From a virus, in IMG/VR virus record IMGVR_UViG_3300046454_000614, positions 1-55,450 of that record: a DNA stretch of 55,450 bases; one strand, 5' to 3'. Positions 26,260-33,480 of this stretch are shown here, piece after piece. Numbering within the stretch: the first letter of the stretch is position 1; each line of letters begins with the position of its first letter. The position numbers and the translations under genes are program-made. Below the pieces are notes generated by a model, which ran no database searches, had not been told where the DNA came from, and saw nothing but the letters and a program-made list of their open reading frames with translations.

Positions 26260-26685
26260 TCAATATAGGACGGTTTCCGGTTTTTGGCAAGGTCCAGAAA
26301 CTGATTTAACCCAGTCTGCGATTCTCTGGAGCTCGGAAAAAGAGGCATTCTGCTTTATTACGTTGGCGCGATGAGACAAGACCACAACGTTCCCTTTCAC
26401 ATACCCGAGCTCTGACCTAATACGGTCCAGAGACGGAGAGTTGGGGCAAGGCCCTTTCTTTCCACTCTGGAAAAGTGGAATTCCCAGAGCGGGGCAGAGC
26501 TCGGGTATGGTGATGTCAGAGACCTCTAAATCAAAAGGGACTCCGGACTTCTTCGCTCTACCCATTGCAGACCAGAGCATTCTTTGCTGCACCGAAGGGT
26601 TATGCTTCCGAATACTGCGCCTAACCTTCGCCCTATACTCAGGGTCCTCCGCATACCTCTTTCGTCTGCGCTCGTTACGGTCCAT
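26260..26685 (-). CDS. HNH-type endonuclease next to terminase, 141 aa
   Basis: The Arg/Lys-rich start (RRRKRYAEDPEYRAKVRRSI) resembles DNA-binding leader segments. It is followed by CPALGIPLFQSGKKG, then SPSLDRIRSELGYVKGNVVV, LSHRANVIKQNASFSELQRI and ADWV. The SLDRI-GYVKGNV-RAN pattern is a phage HNH subgroup. It lies 2 nt from the terminase stop. HNH proteins beside terminase can assist packaging, but many are selfish nucleases; the sequence does not decide. Confidence 0.75.
   Translation of the reverse strand: MDRNERRRKRYAEDPEYRAKVRRSIRKHNPSVQQRMLWSAMGRAKKSGVPFDLEVSDITIPELCPALGIPLFQSGKKGPCPNSPSLDRIRSELGYVKGNVVVLSHRANVIKQNASFSELQRIADWVKSVSGPCQKPETVLY
26262..26290 (-). promoter_or_regulatory. 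Late-type promoter, TTGCCA-N17-TATATT
   Basis: Minus-strand TTGCCA (26285-26290), 17 nt, TATATT (26262-26267), located within the end of the HNH gene and about 19 nt upstream of the 127-aa gene start. It would start a transcript covering the decoration, fibre-module and portal genes. Third member of the TTTGCCAA group. Confidence 0.72.
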
Positions 26686-26687
26686 TT

Positions 26688-28229
26688 TTAATAATACCTC
26701 TTCGGTCGGTTTGGGGTCGGCTTCACGTCAAGCGGTCCAGTTAAACCCTTTTTTCCCTCGACCTCGGCGCGGATAAGTTTCAAGCAGTTGAACTTGCCGT
26801 AGCGCGAGGCGTCCGCGATATGGTCGAAGTTGCCGCCGGACGGTCCCTTGAGAGGCTCGTCCCCACCGAAGCCTGCCTCGCCCTCGACAGGATACCGGTA
26901 GCCGCCCAGGCTCGCGACGTAAAGCATCGGGCAGCACTCCTTGTCGATTTGATAAATGTGGTTGCCCCACGAGTCTTTCTTTTCGAGGAGCCGGTTGTAG
27001 ACGGCGATTGACTCCGAGAGACCCATCCGCATGAAGCCAGGATAAATTTCGTAGGTGCTCAGCACTTTGATGTTGGAGCCGAGAGAAGTCTTGGCGTTGC
27101 CCGCTGGGTCGCAATAATCCTTCACACCGTTGCAGACGGAGCGGTCATTCCAGAAAGGGAAAACTGTGTTCGTGATTTCGAGGACGGCTTTGCACTGCCG
27201 GTCGGTGTCGGACTGCATCGAGAATTGTTCCGCGAGGTCCCACCAATACTCGTCATTGCCCACGGTCCAGTAGGCGGAGAAGACACACGAGTTGGTCGCA
27301 CCGAAGTCCCACGAGCGAATCAGATACGCGCCCTTGGGCCACGGCAAATCTTTTTTCGAGTGCGGCTCCTCGAAGGCGTAGAACACAGGTGTGCCGTTGA
27401 AGGCCTCGGCATACTCTCCGAGCACCATCCGCTTATACATCGCAGCGTTCTTGCGGTATTGCCGCTCTAAGTCCTGGACGTAGTTGGGCGGGAGGTTGTG
27501 CGCGTTTTCTTTTGTCGGGATGTGCCAGAAGCGAACAGCGACGTCGTCCTTGGTCTCCTCTTCATACGACGCAATCCAGTGGCGCGGCGAAGGAGGATTT
27601 GTGTCGAGGATAACGCAGGTGTCTTTGATGAAGCCTCGCGGGTCGCACGTCTCCGGGTCCGCGCCCTTCCATCGCAAGCAAGCGACTCCGAGGTCGAGGT
27701 CGCCGCGAGAGAGCTGGTCGGCCTCGACGAAAATAAGCATCGAGCACTCGTAACCCCTGAACCGTGTTGCGGAGTAGCGCTCCTCGGGGACACCGGCGAA
27801 TTGAATCCAGCTGCAGAACTTATTGCCGACAGCTTCGAACCATTGGAGGATTGCACTCTTAGGCGCGGCTGGGTTCATCGCCTTCCATGCGTTGAAGAGC
27901 TCGACGGCTTTCTTCGATGGGATGCGGTAAGTTTTTCCACCGTCAATTTTCTTGAAGAGCGAGACACCTGTGTCCATGTATGCGGTGCCGAGTTTTGGGA
28001 AGACTTGCTTTTCAAAAGTTTCGAGAGTCGTGTCTTCGTTCGAATCCTGAGTCTTCCGGAGAATGTAAATTTTGCCGCCAGCATTCCAGAAGCCGTGGCC
28101 GACTGCTTCCATCGCAATCGCTGTGGTTTTTCCAGTTCCACGACCACCGATGAGAGCGCGCACACGGCACTTGGTCGCGTGAAATTCTTTAATTGAGTTA
28201 CCTGGAAAATACCACTCAGCTGTCTGCAT
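26688..28229 (-). CDS. terL: Terminase large subunit
   Basis: 513 aa. ATPase: Walker A GGRGTGKTT (28-36), Walker B MLIFVEAD (164-171), coupling segment ILDTNPP (about 207-213). Nuclease: SWDFGATNS with D308, YCDPAGN with D374, and NFDHIADASRYG with D469/D473, the RNase H-fold acidic residues. The length is typical. It packages DNA into the prohead through the portal encoded 3.8 kb downstream. The gene begins just after the terminator at 28235. Confidence 0.95.
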   Translation of the reverse strand: MQTAEWYFPGNSIKEFHATKCRVRALIGGRGTGKTTAIAMEAVGHGFWNAGGKIYILRKTQDSNEDTTLETFEKQVFPKLGTAYMDTGVSLFKKIDGGKTYRIPSKKAVELFNAWKAMNPAAPKSAILQWFEAVGNKFCSWIQFAGVPEERYSATRFRGYECSMLIFVEADQLSRGDLDLGVACLRWKGADPETCDPRGFIKDTCVILDTNPPSPRHWIASYEEETKDDVAVRFWHIPTKENAHNLPPNYVQDLERQYRKNAAMYKRMVLGEYAEAFNGTPVFYAFEEPHSKKDLPWPKGAYLIRSWDFGATNSCVFSAYWTVGNDEYWWDLAEQFSMQSDTDRQCKAVLEITNTVFPFWNDRSVCNGVKDYCDPAGNAKTSLGSNIKVLSTYEIYPGFMRMGLSESIAVYNRLLEKKDSWGNHIYQIDKECCPMLYVASLGGYRYPVEGEAGFGGDEPLKGPSGGNFDHIADASRYGKFNCLKLIRAEVEGKKGLTGPLDVKPTPNRPKRYY

Positions 28230-28234
28230 AAAGT

Positions 28235-28269
28235 AAAAAGGGGTCTCCCAGTGCTAACCGAGAGACCCC
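28235..28269 (-). terminator. Intrinsic terminator upstream of terminase
   Basis: Leftward GGGGTCTC (28269-28262) pairs with GAGACCCC (28247-28240), 14-nt loop, then five T. It separates the small-gene cluster and tRNA from terL, so terL must depend on read-through or a promoter I do not see. Confidence 0.82.
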
Positions 28270-28288
28270 GTCCCCTTGATTTCCCCAA

Positions 28289-28474
28289 TTACCTCCCGGC
28301 CTTGTGTGCGGTGTGAATGAAGTCCTTTGTGTTCTTGTCGCCCTCGGAGTGCATGACGGCAAGAGCGGAGCCGATTGCTTTGCCTTTAGTGGCGTGGCGG
28401 CTCATGATTTTTCCCGTGGCGCGATTTTTCTTCGCCCACTGGCCGGACGGGAGTTTCACAATGTCATATGGCAT
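28289..28474 (-). CDS. Small basic protein, 61 aa
   Basis: MPYDIVKLPSGQWAKKN..., with KIMSRHATKGKAIGSALAVM and a C-terminal FIHTAHKAGR. Highly basic, predicted small alpha/beta protein. Similar small basic proteins occur beside phage terminases. No Shine-Dalgarno is visible; the start follows CCAATTTTATG. Function unknown. Confidence 0.6.
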   Translation of the reverse strand: MPYDIVKLPSGQWAKKNRATGKIMSRHATKGKAIGSALAVMHSEGDKNTKDFIHTAHKAGR

Positions 28475-28572
28475 AAAATTGGTGGAGCTTATCGTGCCCC
28501 AGTCGGAGAGTTACCATTCCAGCCACTCACACGCTGCCCGTTGCCCTAATGGTCTCGGCTTCGGGAGATTGG

Positions 28573-28646
28573 GTGCAGGAGCTGGATTTGAACCAGCGAC
28601 CTTCTGGTTATGAGCCAGACGAGCTACCTAGCTGCTCCATCCTGCA
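28573..28646 (-). tRNA. tRNA with CAU anticodon (Met or Ile2)
   Basis: Cloverleaf reads cleanly on the minus strand: acceptor TGCAGGA/TCCTGCA (7 bp), D stem GAGC/GCTC, anticodon stem TCTGG/CCAGA with loop CTCATAA, five-nt variable loop, T arm GCTGG-TTCAAAT-CCAGC. CCA is not encoded and the discriminator would be C. The T1-A72 pair argues against an initiator. A CAU anticodon can be Met, or Ile2 if C34 is modified to lysidine. Confidence 0.93.
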
Positions 28647-28654
28647 GAAAATTG

Positions 28655-28831
28655 TTACGGGGTCATCAGGTCGCCGCGAGGATTGTCGCTGGTCGAGCCG
28701 CTTGAGCCCTTGCGGTCTTCCTGGTTCACCGGCTGGGAGCGCGAATCACTCGGAGAGAATTCGGCCACTCGCGGAGCCTGCTTGGCTTCGGTGCCGGGGC
28801 GTTGTTCATCGGTTTGTCGCATGTCGCTCAT
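28655..28831 (-). CDS. Small hydrophilic protein, 58 aa
   Basis: ATG at 28831 has AAGGA upstream at 7 nt; the longer frame (to 28972) overlaps a better gene. The protein (MSDMRQTDEQRPGTEAKQAP...) is disordered, rich in Ser, Arg, Gln and Pro, and has no recognisable domain. It follows the 53-aa gene by one nucleotide and precedes the tRNA. Confidence 0.55.
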   Translation of the reverse strand: MSDMRQTDEQRPGTEAKQAPRVAEFSPSDSRSQPVNQEDRKGSSGSTSDNPRGDLMTP

Positions 28832-28832
28832 A

Positions 28833-28994
28833 CTAATTCCTTGGGGTTCGGGACCCGTTCTTGGCGGAGCAATACTCAGCAAGGCGTTTGGCCCGCTGGT
28901 CTCGCTCGTTCTTCTGTTTCCGCCCAGCGAGAGCTTTTCCTTCAGGAGAAGCTGCCCAGGCGTTAATAGCACGTATGCCTTCGAGTCCGTTCAT
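28833..28994 (-). CDS. Small basic protein, 53 aa
   Basis: ATG at 28994 to TAG at 28833. MNGLEGIRAINAWAASPEGK continues as a basic helix (GRKQKNERDQRAKRLAEYCS). Composition is that of a nucleic-acid-binding helix. It fits exactly between its neighbours and hands over to the next gene with TAGTATG. Function unknown. Confidence 0.55.
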   Translation of the reverse strand: MNGLEGIRAINAWAASPEGKALAGRKQKNERDQRAKRLAEYCSAKNGSRTPRN

Positions 28995-29028
28995 ATACTA
29001 CAAAGCTACCACAGTTTTGCCGATTTGG

Positions 29029-29160
29029 CTACCGGACTTTCTTTGAGGCGTAGTTGACGACGACGCAAGCGGCGATGACGTAGATGGTGGTCTTCACGAG
29101 GAAGAGGACCGCGCTACCGGCGAGATACAGTTCGATTGGCATGGTGAATACTTTGGTCAT
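29029..29160 (-). CDS. Single-pass membrane protein, 43 aa
   Basis: ATG at 29160 overlaps the upstream stop by ATGA. One hydrophobic helix (about residues 10-36, LAGSAVLFLVKTTIYVIAAC) is followed by NYASKKVR. The Lys inside the helix and basic tail suggest an inner-membrane protein with cytoplasmic C-terminus. A holin-like role is possible but not supported by any family match. Confidence 0.6.
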   Translation of the reverse strand: MTKVFTMPIELYLAGSAVLFLVKTTIYVIAACVVVNYASKKVR

Positions 29161-29375
29161 GCGCGGTGTGCTTCGATAACAGCGTTGAATGCCCGCGCAC
29201 AGGCAAACTGTTTCCTGGTTCCGAAAGGTCTCCACAAAACTGTGGTCCCTCCGCCCTGGACTGGGATTGTGACTTCGGTGTGAGTCGAGGACATACGGAC
29301 GATGTTCGACGCGCCTTGAGCCCGGAGGGCCTTGGCCTGCTTTGCGCTGGTCGCAATAAGAATCTCTTCCTTCAT
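29157..29375 (-). CDS. Small alpha/beta protein, 72 aa
   Basis: ATG at 29375 (MKEEILIATSAKQAKALRAQ); a GTG one codon earlier is also in frame. Strand-helix-strand pattern with TEVTIPVQGGGTTVLWRPFG and an ARAFNAVIEAHRA helix. The promoter at 29383 places its -10 box within about 8-13 nt of the start, so the mRNA would be leaderless or nearly so. Function unknown. Confidence 0.65.
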   Translation of the reverse strand: MKEEILIATSAKQAKALRAQGASNIVRMSSTHTEVTIPVQGGGTTVLWRPFGTRKQFACARAFNAVIEAHRA

Positions 29376-29382
29376 CACTATT

Positions 29383-29412
29383 AATATGAGCCGAGGTCGG
29401 CTAAATTGTCAA
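29383..29412 (-). promoter_or_regulatory. Leftward promoter TTGACA-N18-CATATT
   Basis: Minus-strand ATTTGACAATTTA places TTGACA at 29407-29412; CATATT is at 29383-29388 after 18 nt. It is half of a divergent promoter pair with 29465-29491. Transcription would begin at or near the 29375 start codon. Confidence 0.65.
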
Positions 29413-29464
29413 ATGACCCCAGGAACCAGGGGTTTCCCCGGGGCTCGGATTAGTAAGATATTTG

Positions 29465-29491
29465 TTGACACCTAACCGGTGAGGGTATACC
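29465..29491 (+). promoter_or_regulatory. Rightward promoter candidate TTGACA-N15-TATACC
   Basis: TTGACA at 29465-29470 and TATACC at 29486-29491; the 15-nt spacer is short. The ATG of the downstream gene follows 8 nt after the -10 box, again implying a nearly leaderless mRNA. Between this and the leftward promoter lies a GC-rich segment (CCCC/GGGG runs, 29415-29440) that could be an operator; no clear palindrome. Confidence 0.5.
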
Positions 29492-29499
29492 GTGTAGCC

Positions 29500-30555
29500 A
29501 TGAACGAACGACAGAGCAGAATGGAAGAGCTGAAGGCGAAAATCGCCGAACTGCAGAAGGCCCTCGAAGCCTCCTTTAACGCTGCCCAGAACGACGAGCT
29601 GGTGAAGGCCGACGACGAATTTTACCAGCTGTCCCTCGAAGAGGAACGCGCCTTCCGCGCCCCGCACAACCCCTCGAATTTCCACCCGGAAGACTACGAA
29701 GTGGTCGAATACCTGGACAACCAGCCGCCCCGTCTCGCGAGCTTCTGCGCCCCGCTGAGCTCCTTCTCAGACCACCAGCGCTCGGTTGAGGCTCACCAGC
29801 GCATGATGGACGCCTGGAGGAAGGAAATGGACTTCTTCTTCCCGAACCGTCGCGAGCACAAGCCCTCCATCCACCAATGCACCCACTGCGGCAATACCCG
29901 GGTCCGCTACATCGTGGCCTGCCTACACAAGCCCTCGGGCCAGCACGTCGTGTTCGGCTCGGACTGTGTCGAACGCCTCGGGTTCGCCAACCAGTCGTCT
30001 TTCAAAGCCGCCCAGATTCGCTCCCGCGCCGAGGCTGGCAACGCCCGCATGGCTGCTTTTGTAGCGCGCCAGAAGTTCCTCGCGGCGAACCCGCACGTCG
30101 CTGCCGCGATTAATGACCTCACCTCCAATGTCGAGCTCCACAAGCGGAACAATTTCGCCCACGACATCCTGGCGAAGTTCAATAAATACGGGAACATGAG
30201 CGAGCCCCAGCAGTATCACTTCGTGAAGTCCCTGGAGCGCGACCACGAGTTTGCCGCCCGCCGTGCCGCCGAAGACGCTGTGCCGAAGGGTGAATTCCCC
30301 AGCGGTCGCATCCAGTTCACCGGCGAGGTCATCAGCGTCAAACAGCAGGAAAGCGATTTCGGCATCCAGATGAAGTGCCTCCTGAAAATCATTTCCGAGG
30401 TCGGAACCGGCTGCAAAGTCTGGATGACCCTCCCCTCCGGAGCTGGCGATGTCGCCCGTGGTGACCGTATCGTGGTGAAGGCCGGACTGGAAGTCTCGAA
30501 GGACGACAAACACTTCGGTTTCGGAAAGCGCCCTCACTTCGTGTCCAGGTGGTGA
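29500..30555 (+). CDS. Zinc-binding conserved phage protein, 351 aa
   Basis: I take the ATG at 29500 (MNERQSRMEELKAKIAELQK); a GTG at 29479 is possible but lies in the promoter. Residues 5-45 form a coiled coil. A four-cysteine site is visible: CTHCGN (C127, C130), C141 and C156 (FGSDCVERLG). The last 80 residues (SGRIQFTGEVISVKQQES, KVWMTLPSGAGDVARGDRI, VVKAGL) look like an OB-type or small beta-barrel. Such a combination suggests nucleic-acid binding. It is the only plus-strand gene in this part and its 3' end is overlapped by a convergent gene. Confidence 0.8.
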   Translation: MNERQSRMEELKAKIAELQKALEASFNAAQNDELVKADDEFYQLSLEEERAFRAPHNPSNFHPEDYEVVEYLDNQPPRLASFCAPLSSFSDHQRSVEAHQRMMDAWRKEMDFFFPNRREHKPSIHQCTHCGNTRVRYIVACLHKPSGQHVVFGSDCVERLGFANQSSFKAAQIRSRAEAGNARMAAFVARQKFLAANPHVAAAINDLTSNVELHKRNNFAHDILAKFNKYGNMSEPQQYHFVKSLERDHEFAARRAAEDAVPKGEFPSGRIQFTGEVISVKQQESDFGIQMKCLLKIISEVGTGCKVWMTLPSGAGDVARGDRIVVKAGLEVSKDDKHFGFGKRPHFVSRW

Positions 30556-30949
30556 AGAAGAGCGAGGCCACGGCTGCACGACAATAGGCACAGTTCGGGT
30601 CAAAGGCTTTATGGTCTCGGATGTGGCGCAGCCTGCGGCCTTCCTCTCGGACAGCATCACCGTGAGCTCGCGCCTTAGCGCGCTGGCCCTCTTTAATCAG
30701 GCGGAGCGCGAGAACAACCCAGGTCGTGTTCGCAATCACCAGGGCGACTCCCCCGGCGAAGCTGGCCCACTGCCCGAGCTGCGGGTAGTAGAATAAATTC
30801 CAGAAGCCCCATGCAGAGAAGAAAGCCGAGACTCGCCAATCGACTCCCTGGACGCTTCGGTCGCGCAGAAGGCGTTTGACGTTGAGCCAGCAGACAACTC
30901 CGCCGGACAGTTCGAAGGCACCGTTAACGAGGTCGGGTATGTTAATCAT
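30389..30949 (-). CDS. Three-helix PQ-loop/SemiSWEET-like membrane protein, 186 aa
   Basis: ATG at 30949 (MINIPDLVNGAFELSGG). Three hydrophobic helices (about 5-24, 38-58, 61-85) carry a pattern like SemiSWEET/PQ-loop proteins: LNVKRLLRDRSVQGVDWRVS between helices one and two, WGFWNLFYYP, then VALVIANTTWVVLALRLI. A basic helical tail with CAYCRAA follows, and the frame runs on into the 3' end of the convergent gene for 167 nt. The membrane part looks real; the last 50 residues, which are Arg-rich and antisense to another gene, may be poorly conserved. Transport of small sugars is only an analogy. Confidence 0.7.
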   Translation of the reverse strand: MINIPDLVNGAFELSGGVVCWLNVKRLLRDRSVQGVDWRVSAFFSAWGFWNLFYYPQLGQWASFAGGVALVIANTTWVVLALRLIKEGQRAKARAHGDAVREEGRRLRHIRDHKAFDPNCAYCRAAVASLFFTTWTRSEGAFRNRSVCRPSRLPVRPSPRYGHHGRHRQLRRGGSSRLCSRFRPRK

Positions 30950-31118
30950 TCCAATGTTCATTGAGGATTTTTACTAGTTTGCGGACGTCCTTGTCGACAT
31001 CGTCGTGGTTGACGTCGTCGTAGTCGACTTGAATTGCGAGGCAGCAGTTGTCCGGGGCGACGATGCCCAGGTCTTTGGTCCAAGTGCCGATACCTTCTAC
31101 TTTGAATTTTCTACTCAT
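30942..31118 (-). CDS. Small protein, 58 aa
   Basis: ATG at 31118 to TAA at 30942. MSRKFKVEGIGTWTKDLGIV, then an acidic segment (VDYDDVNHDDVDKDVRKL) and a helical end. It overlaps the gene before and after by 8 nt each, the usual coupling in this cluster. Strongly acidic middle part; function unknown. Confidence 0.65.
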   Translation of the reverse strand: MSRKFKVEGIGTWTKDLGIVAPDNCCLAIQVDYDDVNHDDVDKDVRKLVKILNEHWND

Positions 31119-31227
31119 GGTTTTTGTGTTGCTCCCGAATAATCAAACAGATGATGACGACAAAACAGATTGCGTCGACCAGGAGGTTAAACGGAAAGGT
31201 GTCGCTGAGTTTGGACCAGAAGTTCAT
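31111..31227 (-). CDS. Single-pass membrane protein, 38 aa
   Basis: ATG at 31227 with AAGGA ribosome-binding site, overlapping the upstream stop by ATGA. One helix (LLVDAICFVVIICLIIREQH) follows a short amphipathic N-terminus. Small single-helix proteins of this kind are frequent in phages, some with lysis or host take-over roles; nothing specific can be said. Confidence 0.6.
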   Translation of the reverse strand: MNFWSKLSDTFPFNLLVDAICFVVIICLIIREQHKNHE

Positions 31228-31532
31228 TTCTTCCTTAGTGGCGCGCCGTGTTGCTCCATGCACCGGACAGCAAGACCGGCGATTTTGCGGACCTCGTGCA
31301 GGGACTCCGGGAAGTCGTCGATAGCATCGCCGTGGTGGGTCCACTTCTGCATCGCCTGCGCAGCATACTGGTTGAGCATCAAAATGAATTCGCCGAGTGT
31401 GTGCGTCTGGTAATACTGACGCTCGGGCAGGACAAAAGAGTCCACATAGTCTCGCTCTGAATCGACGGCTTTATACGCCTCGGCGCGAGTGGTTTTGTTG
31501 GTAGCCACGTCTCTTGGGATTGCAGTTTTCAT
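31224..31532 (-). CDS. Conserved phage protein, 102 aa
   Basis: MKTAIPRDVATNKTTRAEAY, then DSERDYVDSFVLPERQYYQT, HTLGEFILMLNQYAAQAMQK and a C-terminal VRKIAGLAVRCMEQHGAP. The RKIAGLAVRCMEQHG end is a pattern I know from small conserved proteins of many large phages; helical throughout. Start and stop both overlap neighbours by ATGA. Function unknown. Confidence 0.75.
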   Translation of the reverse strand: MKTAIPRDVATNKTTRAEAYKAVDSERDYVDSFVLPERQYYQTHTLGEFILMLNQYAAQAMQKWTHHGDAIDDFPESLHEVRKIAGLAVRCMEQHGAPLRKK

Positions 31533-31867
31533 TCGTCGGAGAGTTTTACCGAGATTTGGTTGCTGACGTGGGGAGTGATTTCCAAAGGCCCGCAGCCGTA
31601 GCCGGTGACTTCGATTCGGTCTCCGCAAAGGTTGACGCAAATCTTGCGACCGTTGTCGAGCTCGAAGTAGACTCGGTCGTCCTGAATATATTTTCGCTCG
31701 TCATTGAGCGGAGCCCAGAGCGAGACCTTCGAGGGGGTCTGACTGTCGAGATACTCCTTCAGTCGCTGCTCGGCCTGGAAGCGGAGCCCGTTAATGTGCT
31801 GGATGTGTTTCTGAGCCCAGGCCGGGAGCTTCAAAACCATTTCGGTGCTGACTTGTTTTTGCTTCAT
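31529..31867 (-). CDS. Protein of 112 aa, helix plus beta domain
   Basis: MKQKQVSTEMVLKLPAWAQK begins a helical half (HIQHINGLRFQAEQRLKEYL). It is followed by a beta half (DRVYFELDNGRKICVNLCGD, RIEVTGYGCGPLEITPHVSN). The start overlaps the upstream stop by ATGA. Similar two-part proteins occur in phage accessory clusters. Function unknown. Confidence 0.7.
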   Translation of the reverse strand: MKQKQVSTEMVLKLPAWAQKHIQHINGLRFQAEQRLKEYLDSQTPSKVSLWAPLNDERKYIQDDRVYFELDNGRKICVNLCGDRIEVTGYGCGPLEITPHVSNQISVKLSDE

Positions 31868-32418
31868 TGAAAGGGGGTGACTCGGTTTGCTGCGGCCCAG
31901 GCGGAGTGTGCCTCGGCCACGGCGTGAAAATCTTTTCCAGCAGGACCGCGAAGGTCGCGCAGAAAATGCTCCAGGGCTCGGACGGTGTAGCCGCCCTTTT
32001 CGCACGGCTGCTGAAGCTTGTCGATGTAGTGACGCACCAGGGGCGCGGAGAACTTGGGGAACTTCTGGTTGAGAAATTTCACGAACAGCGGGACGGTGAT
32101 GATTTCACCAACCTCGAAGCGGTCGTCGCTCGTGCCGACAAAGTCCGGGTCGCTCTTGTCGACCTTCACGACGATGAGTCTGGTCCCGGGACGCCCGAGC
32201 TCGACGCTGTCGTCCGGCTGGGTGTCGGCGACCTGCTCGATTGCGTCGGTGTAGAGGGTCAGAGAACTGGAAGGAATGTCGAGGGTCCCGTAGGGCGACA
32301 TCTTGTCACCGTCGAGGGTGAACATCAGAAACTTGATTCTCTTCCCGGCGGGCTCCGCAGGTGGAACCGGCGCGGGCTTCGCTACGGGGTTCGGACATCG
32401 GTCTTCGGCGCGAATCAC
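31864..32418 (-). CDS. Protein of 184 aa, GTG start
   Basis: The GTG at 32418 is favoured: GGAGG ends 6 nt upstream and the codon overlaps the previous stop as GTGA, while longer in-frame starts would sit inside the upstream gene. After a Pro/Ala linker comes KRIKFLMFTLDGDKMSPYGT, a beta-rich segment (SVELGRPGTRLIVVKVDKSD) and a helical end (LVRHYIDKLQQPCEKGGYTV, AVAEAHSAWAAANRVTPF). No family is recognised. Confidence 0.68.
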   Translation of the reverse strand: MIRAEDRCPNPVAKPAPVPPAEPAGKRIKFLMFTLDGDKMSPYGTLDIPSSSLTLYTDAIEQVADTQPDDSVELGRPGTRLIVVKVDKSDPDFVGTSDDRFEVGEIITVPLFVKFLNQKFPKFSAPLVRHYIDKLQQPCEKGGYTVRALEHFLRDLRGPAGKDFHAVAEAHSAWAAANRVTPFQ

Positions 32419-32678
32419 TTCGCACCTCCGTCTGCTAAAACGCGAGGAGCCCACTTTCGTGGTGCGCCACGTTTGATTGGCGGGAGCCCGAGGGCCTGAC
32501 GGGCGACATCGCGCTCCTCGCGTTTTACTTTCAGCCTTCTCTGCGTGTATTCGTAGAAGCTGCAACCGTGGGTCTTCTGCGCCCACTTTTCCCGGGATGC
32601 GTAGTGGCTCTTGAGCCGTTTCTCCTCGCGCTCCAAGACTGCGCGGGCCTCTGCTTCTGACATTATACTTTCGTTCAT
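32415..32678 (-). CDS. Basic helical protein, 87 aa
   Basis: MNESIMSEAEARAVLEREEK..., with KRLKSHYASREKWAQKTHGC and RRLKVKREERDVARQALGLP, strongly charged helices ending in a basic tail. First gene after the consensus promoter at 32700, with AAGG upstream and a leader of about 15 nt. The second ATG (codon 6) is an alternative start. Possibly nucleic-acid binding; no family. Confidence 0.68.
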   Translation of the reverse strand: MNESIMSEAEARAVLEREEKRLKSHYASREKWAQKTHGCSFYEYTQRRLKVKREERDVARQALGLPPIKRGAPRKWAPRVLADGGAK

Positions 32679-32699
32679 TTAGTTCTGAACCTTCACAAC

Positions 32700-32728
32700 A
32701 ATATATGCAGAGCTTTTCAATTTGTCAA
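32700..32728 (-). promoter_or_regulatory. Consensus promoter TTGACA-N17-TATATT
   Basis: Minus-strand TTGACA (32723-32728), 17-nt spacer, TATATT (32700-32705). It matches the sigma-70 consensus at 11 of 12 positions and would drive the leftward series from 32678 to about 30389. Confidence 0.82.
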
Positions 32729-33480
32729 ATCTGAGGGCTGAAGCATCGGGGCGGCTCGGCCTTAGTCGTCTCCTATCCTCCCTTAAGGTATTATTAATTT
32801 TTTTTTTTCTAGAGAAAAACTTTTAAAAAATAAAAGATAGTTAGGTAGGAGGTTTGGGATTCGAGTCAGCCCGAGCTGATGCGGAGCCCGCTTCTGTAAA
32901 CCGCGCTTCCGGCAAATCCGGTTGTGTTAAGCCGTCTGGCCACTTTTCTGCACATCGCCGGAAACATCACCGGTCGACACCCGCCAGGGGAGGTCCGGCC
33001 AAAAAAATCAAATGGGGGGAGGGGGGAGTATCGAGCCTGTGTGTTCCCCACCCCGGCCCCGTTGACACCCCTGGATGGGACCCAAAAGGCCTAAGTTGAG
33101 ATAAGCACCTCGAAGGCAACACGTTGGGCTCCGCCCGGGGGATGGTCACCCTCCATCAGCTCCCATGCCATCGTCAGCACCTCGCGCTACGCTCTAACTC
33201 ATTGGCTCTTATAGTCTTAGGGGCAGAGCGAAGCCCAATTGAATATAACCAACATTGTGCGAAGTGGGGCGACTATGTGCTTCGGTATCAAGGGCTTAGG
33301 CGGAGCGCGGGTTGGCACGGGACCTGGAGGCGGGGTAGGCCGGGGGTCGTTCGGTCGACTGTGGCAGTGCTAACCGGCCTCGTTAATCCACTACTGGTGG
33401 TGTATCGGGCTCCGCTCAGCCCCTACAGCTAGACAGATGCTCGCTCTCGGGCTCCGCAATAGAATGACTGTCCTAGCTAC
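32729..33480 (+). other. Long non-coding stretch with A/T tract and GGGCTCCGC repeats
   Basis: About 750 nt without a convincing gene on either strand. The left end has a run of twelve T followed by an A-rich stretch (32795-32840). GGGCTCCGC occurs directly at 33126-33134, 33407-33415 and 33449-33457, and inverted (GCGGAGCCC) at 32881-32889. There is a purine run GGGGGGAGGGGGGAG near 33015. Short hairpins such as GGGC/GCCC around 33220-33238 are visible. An origin, packaging site or unrecognised RNA are options; none is proven. Confidence 0.6.

Noticed and set aside
33124-33432. 102-aa plus-strand frame in the non-coding stretch
   Set aside because: No ribosome-binding site, no domain pattern and lies alone between leftward genes.
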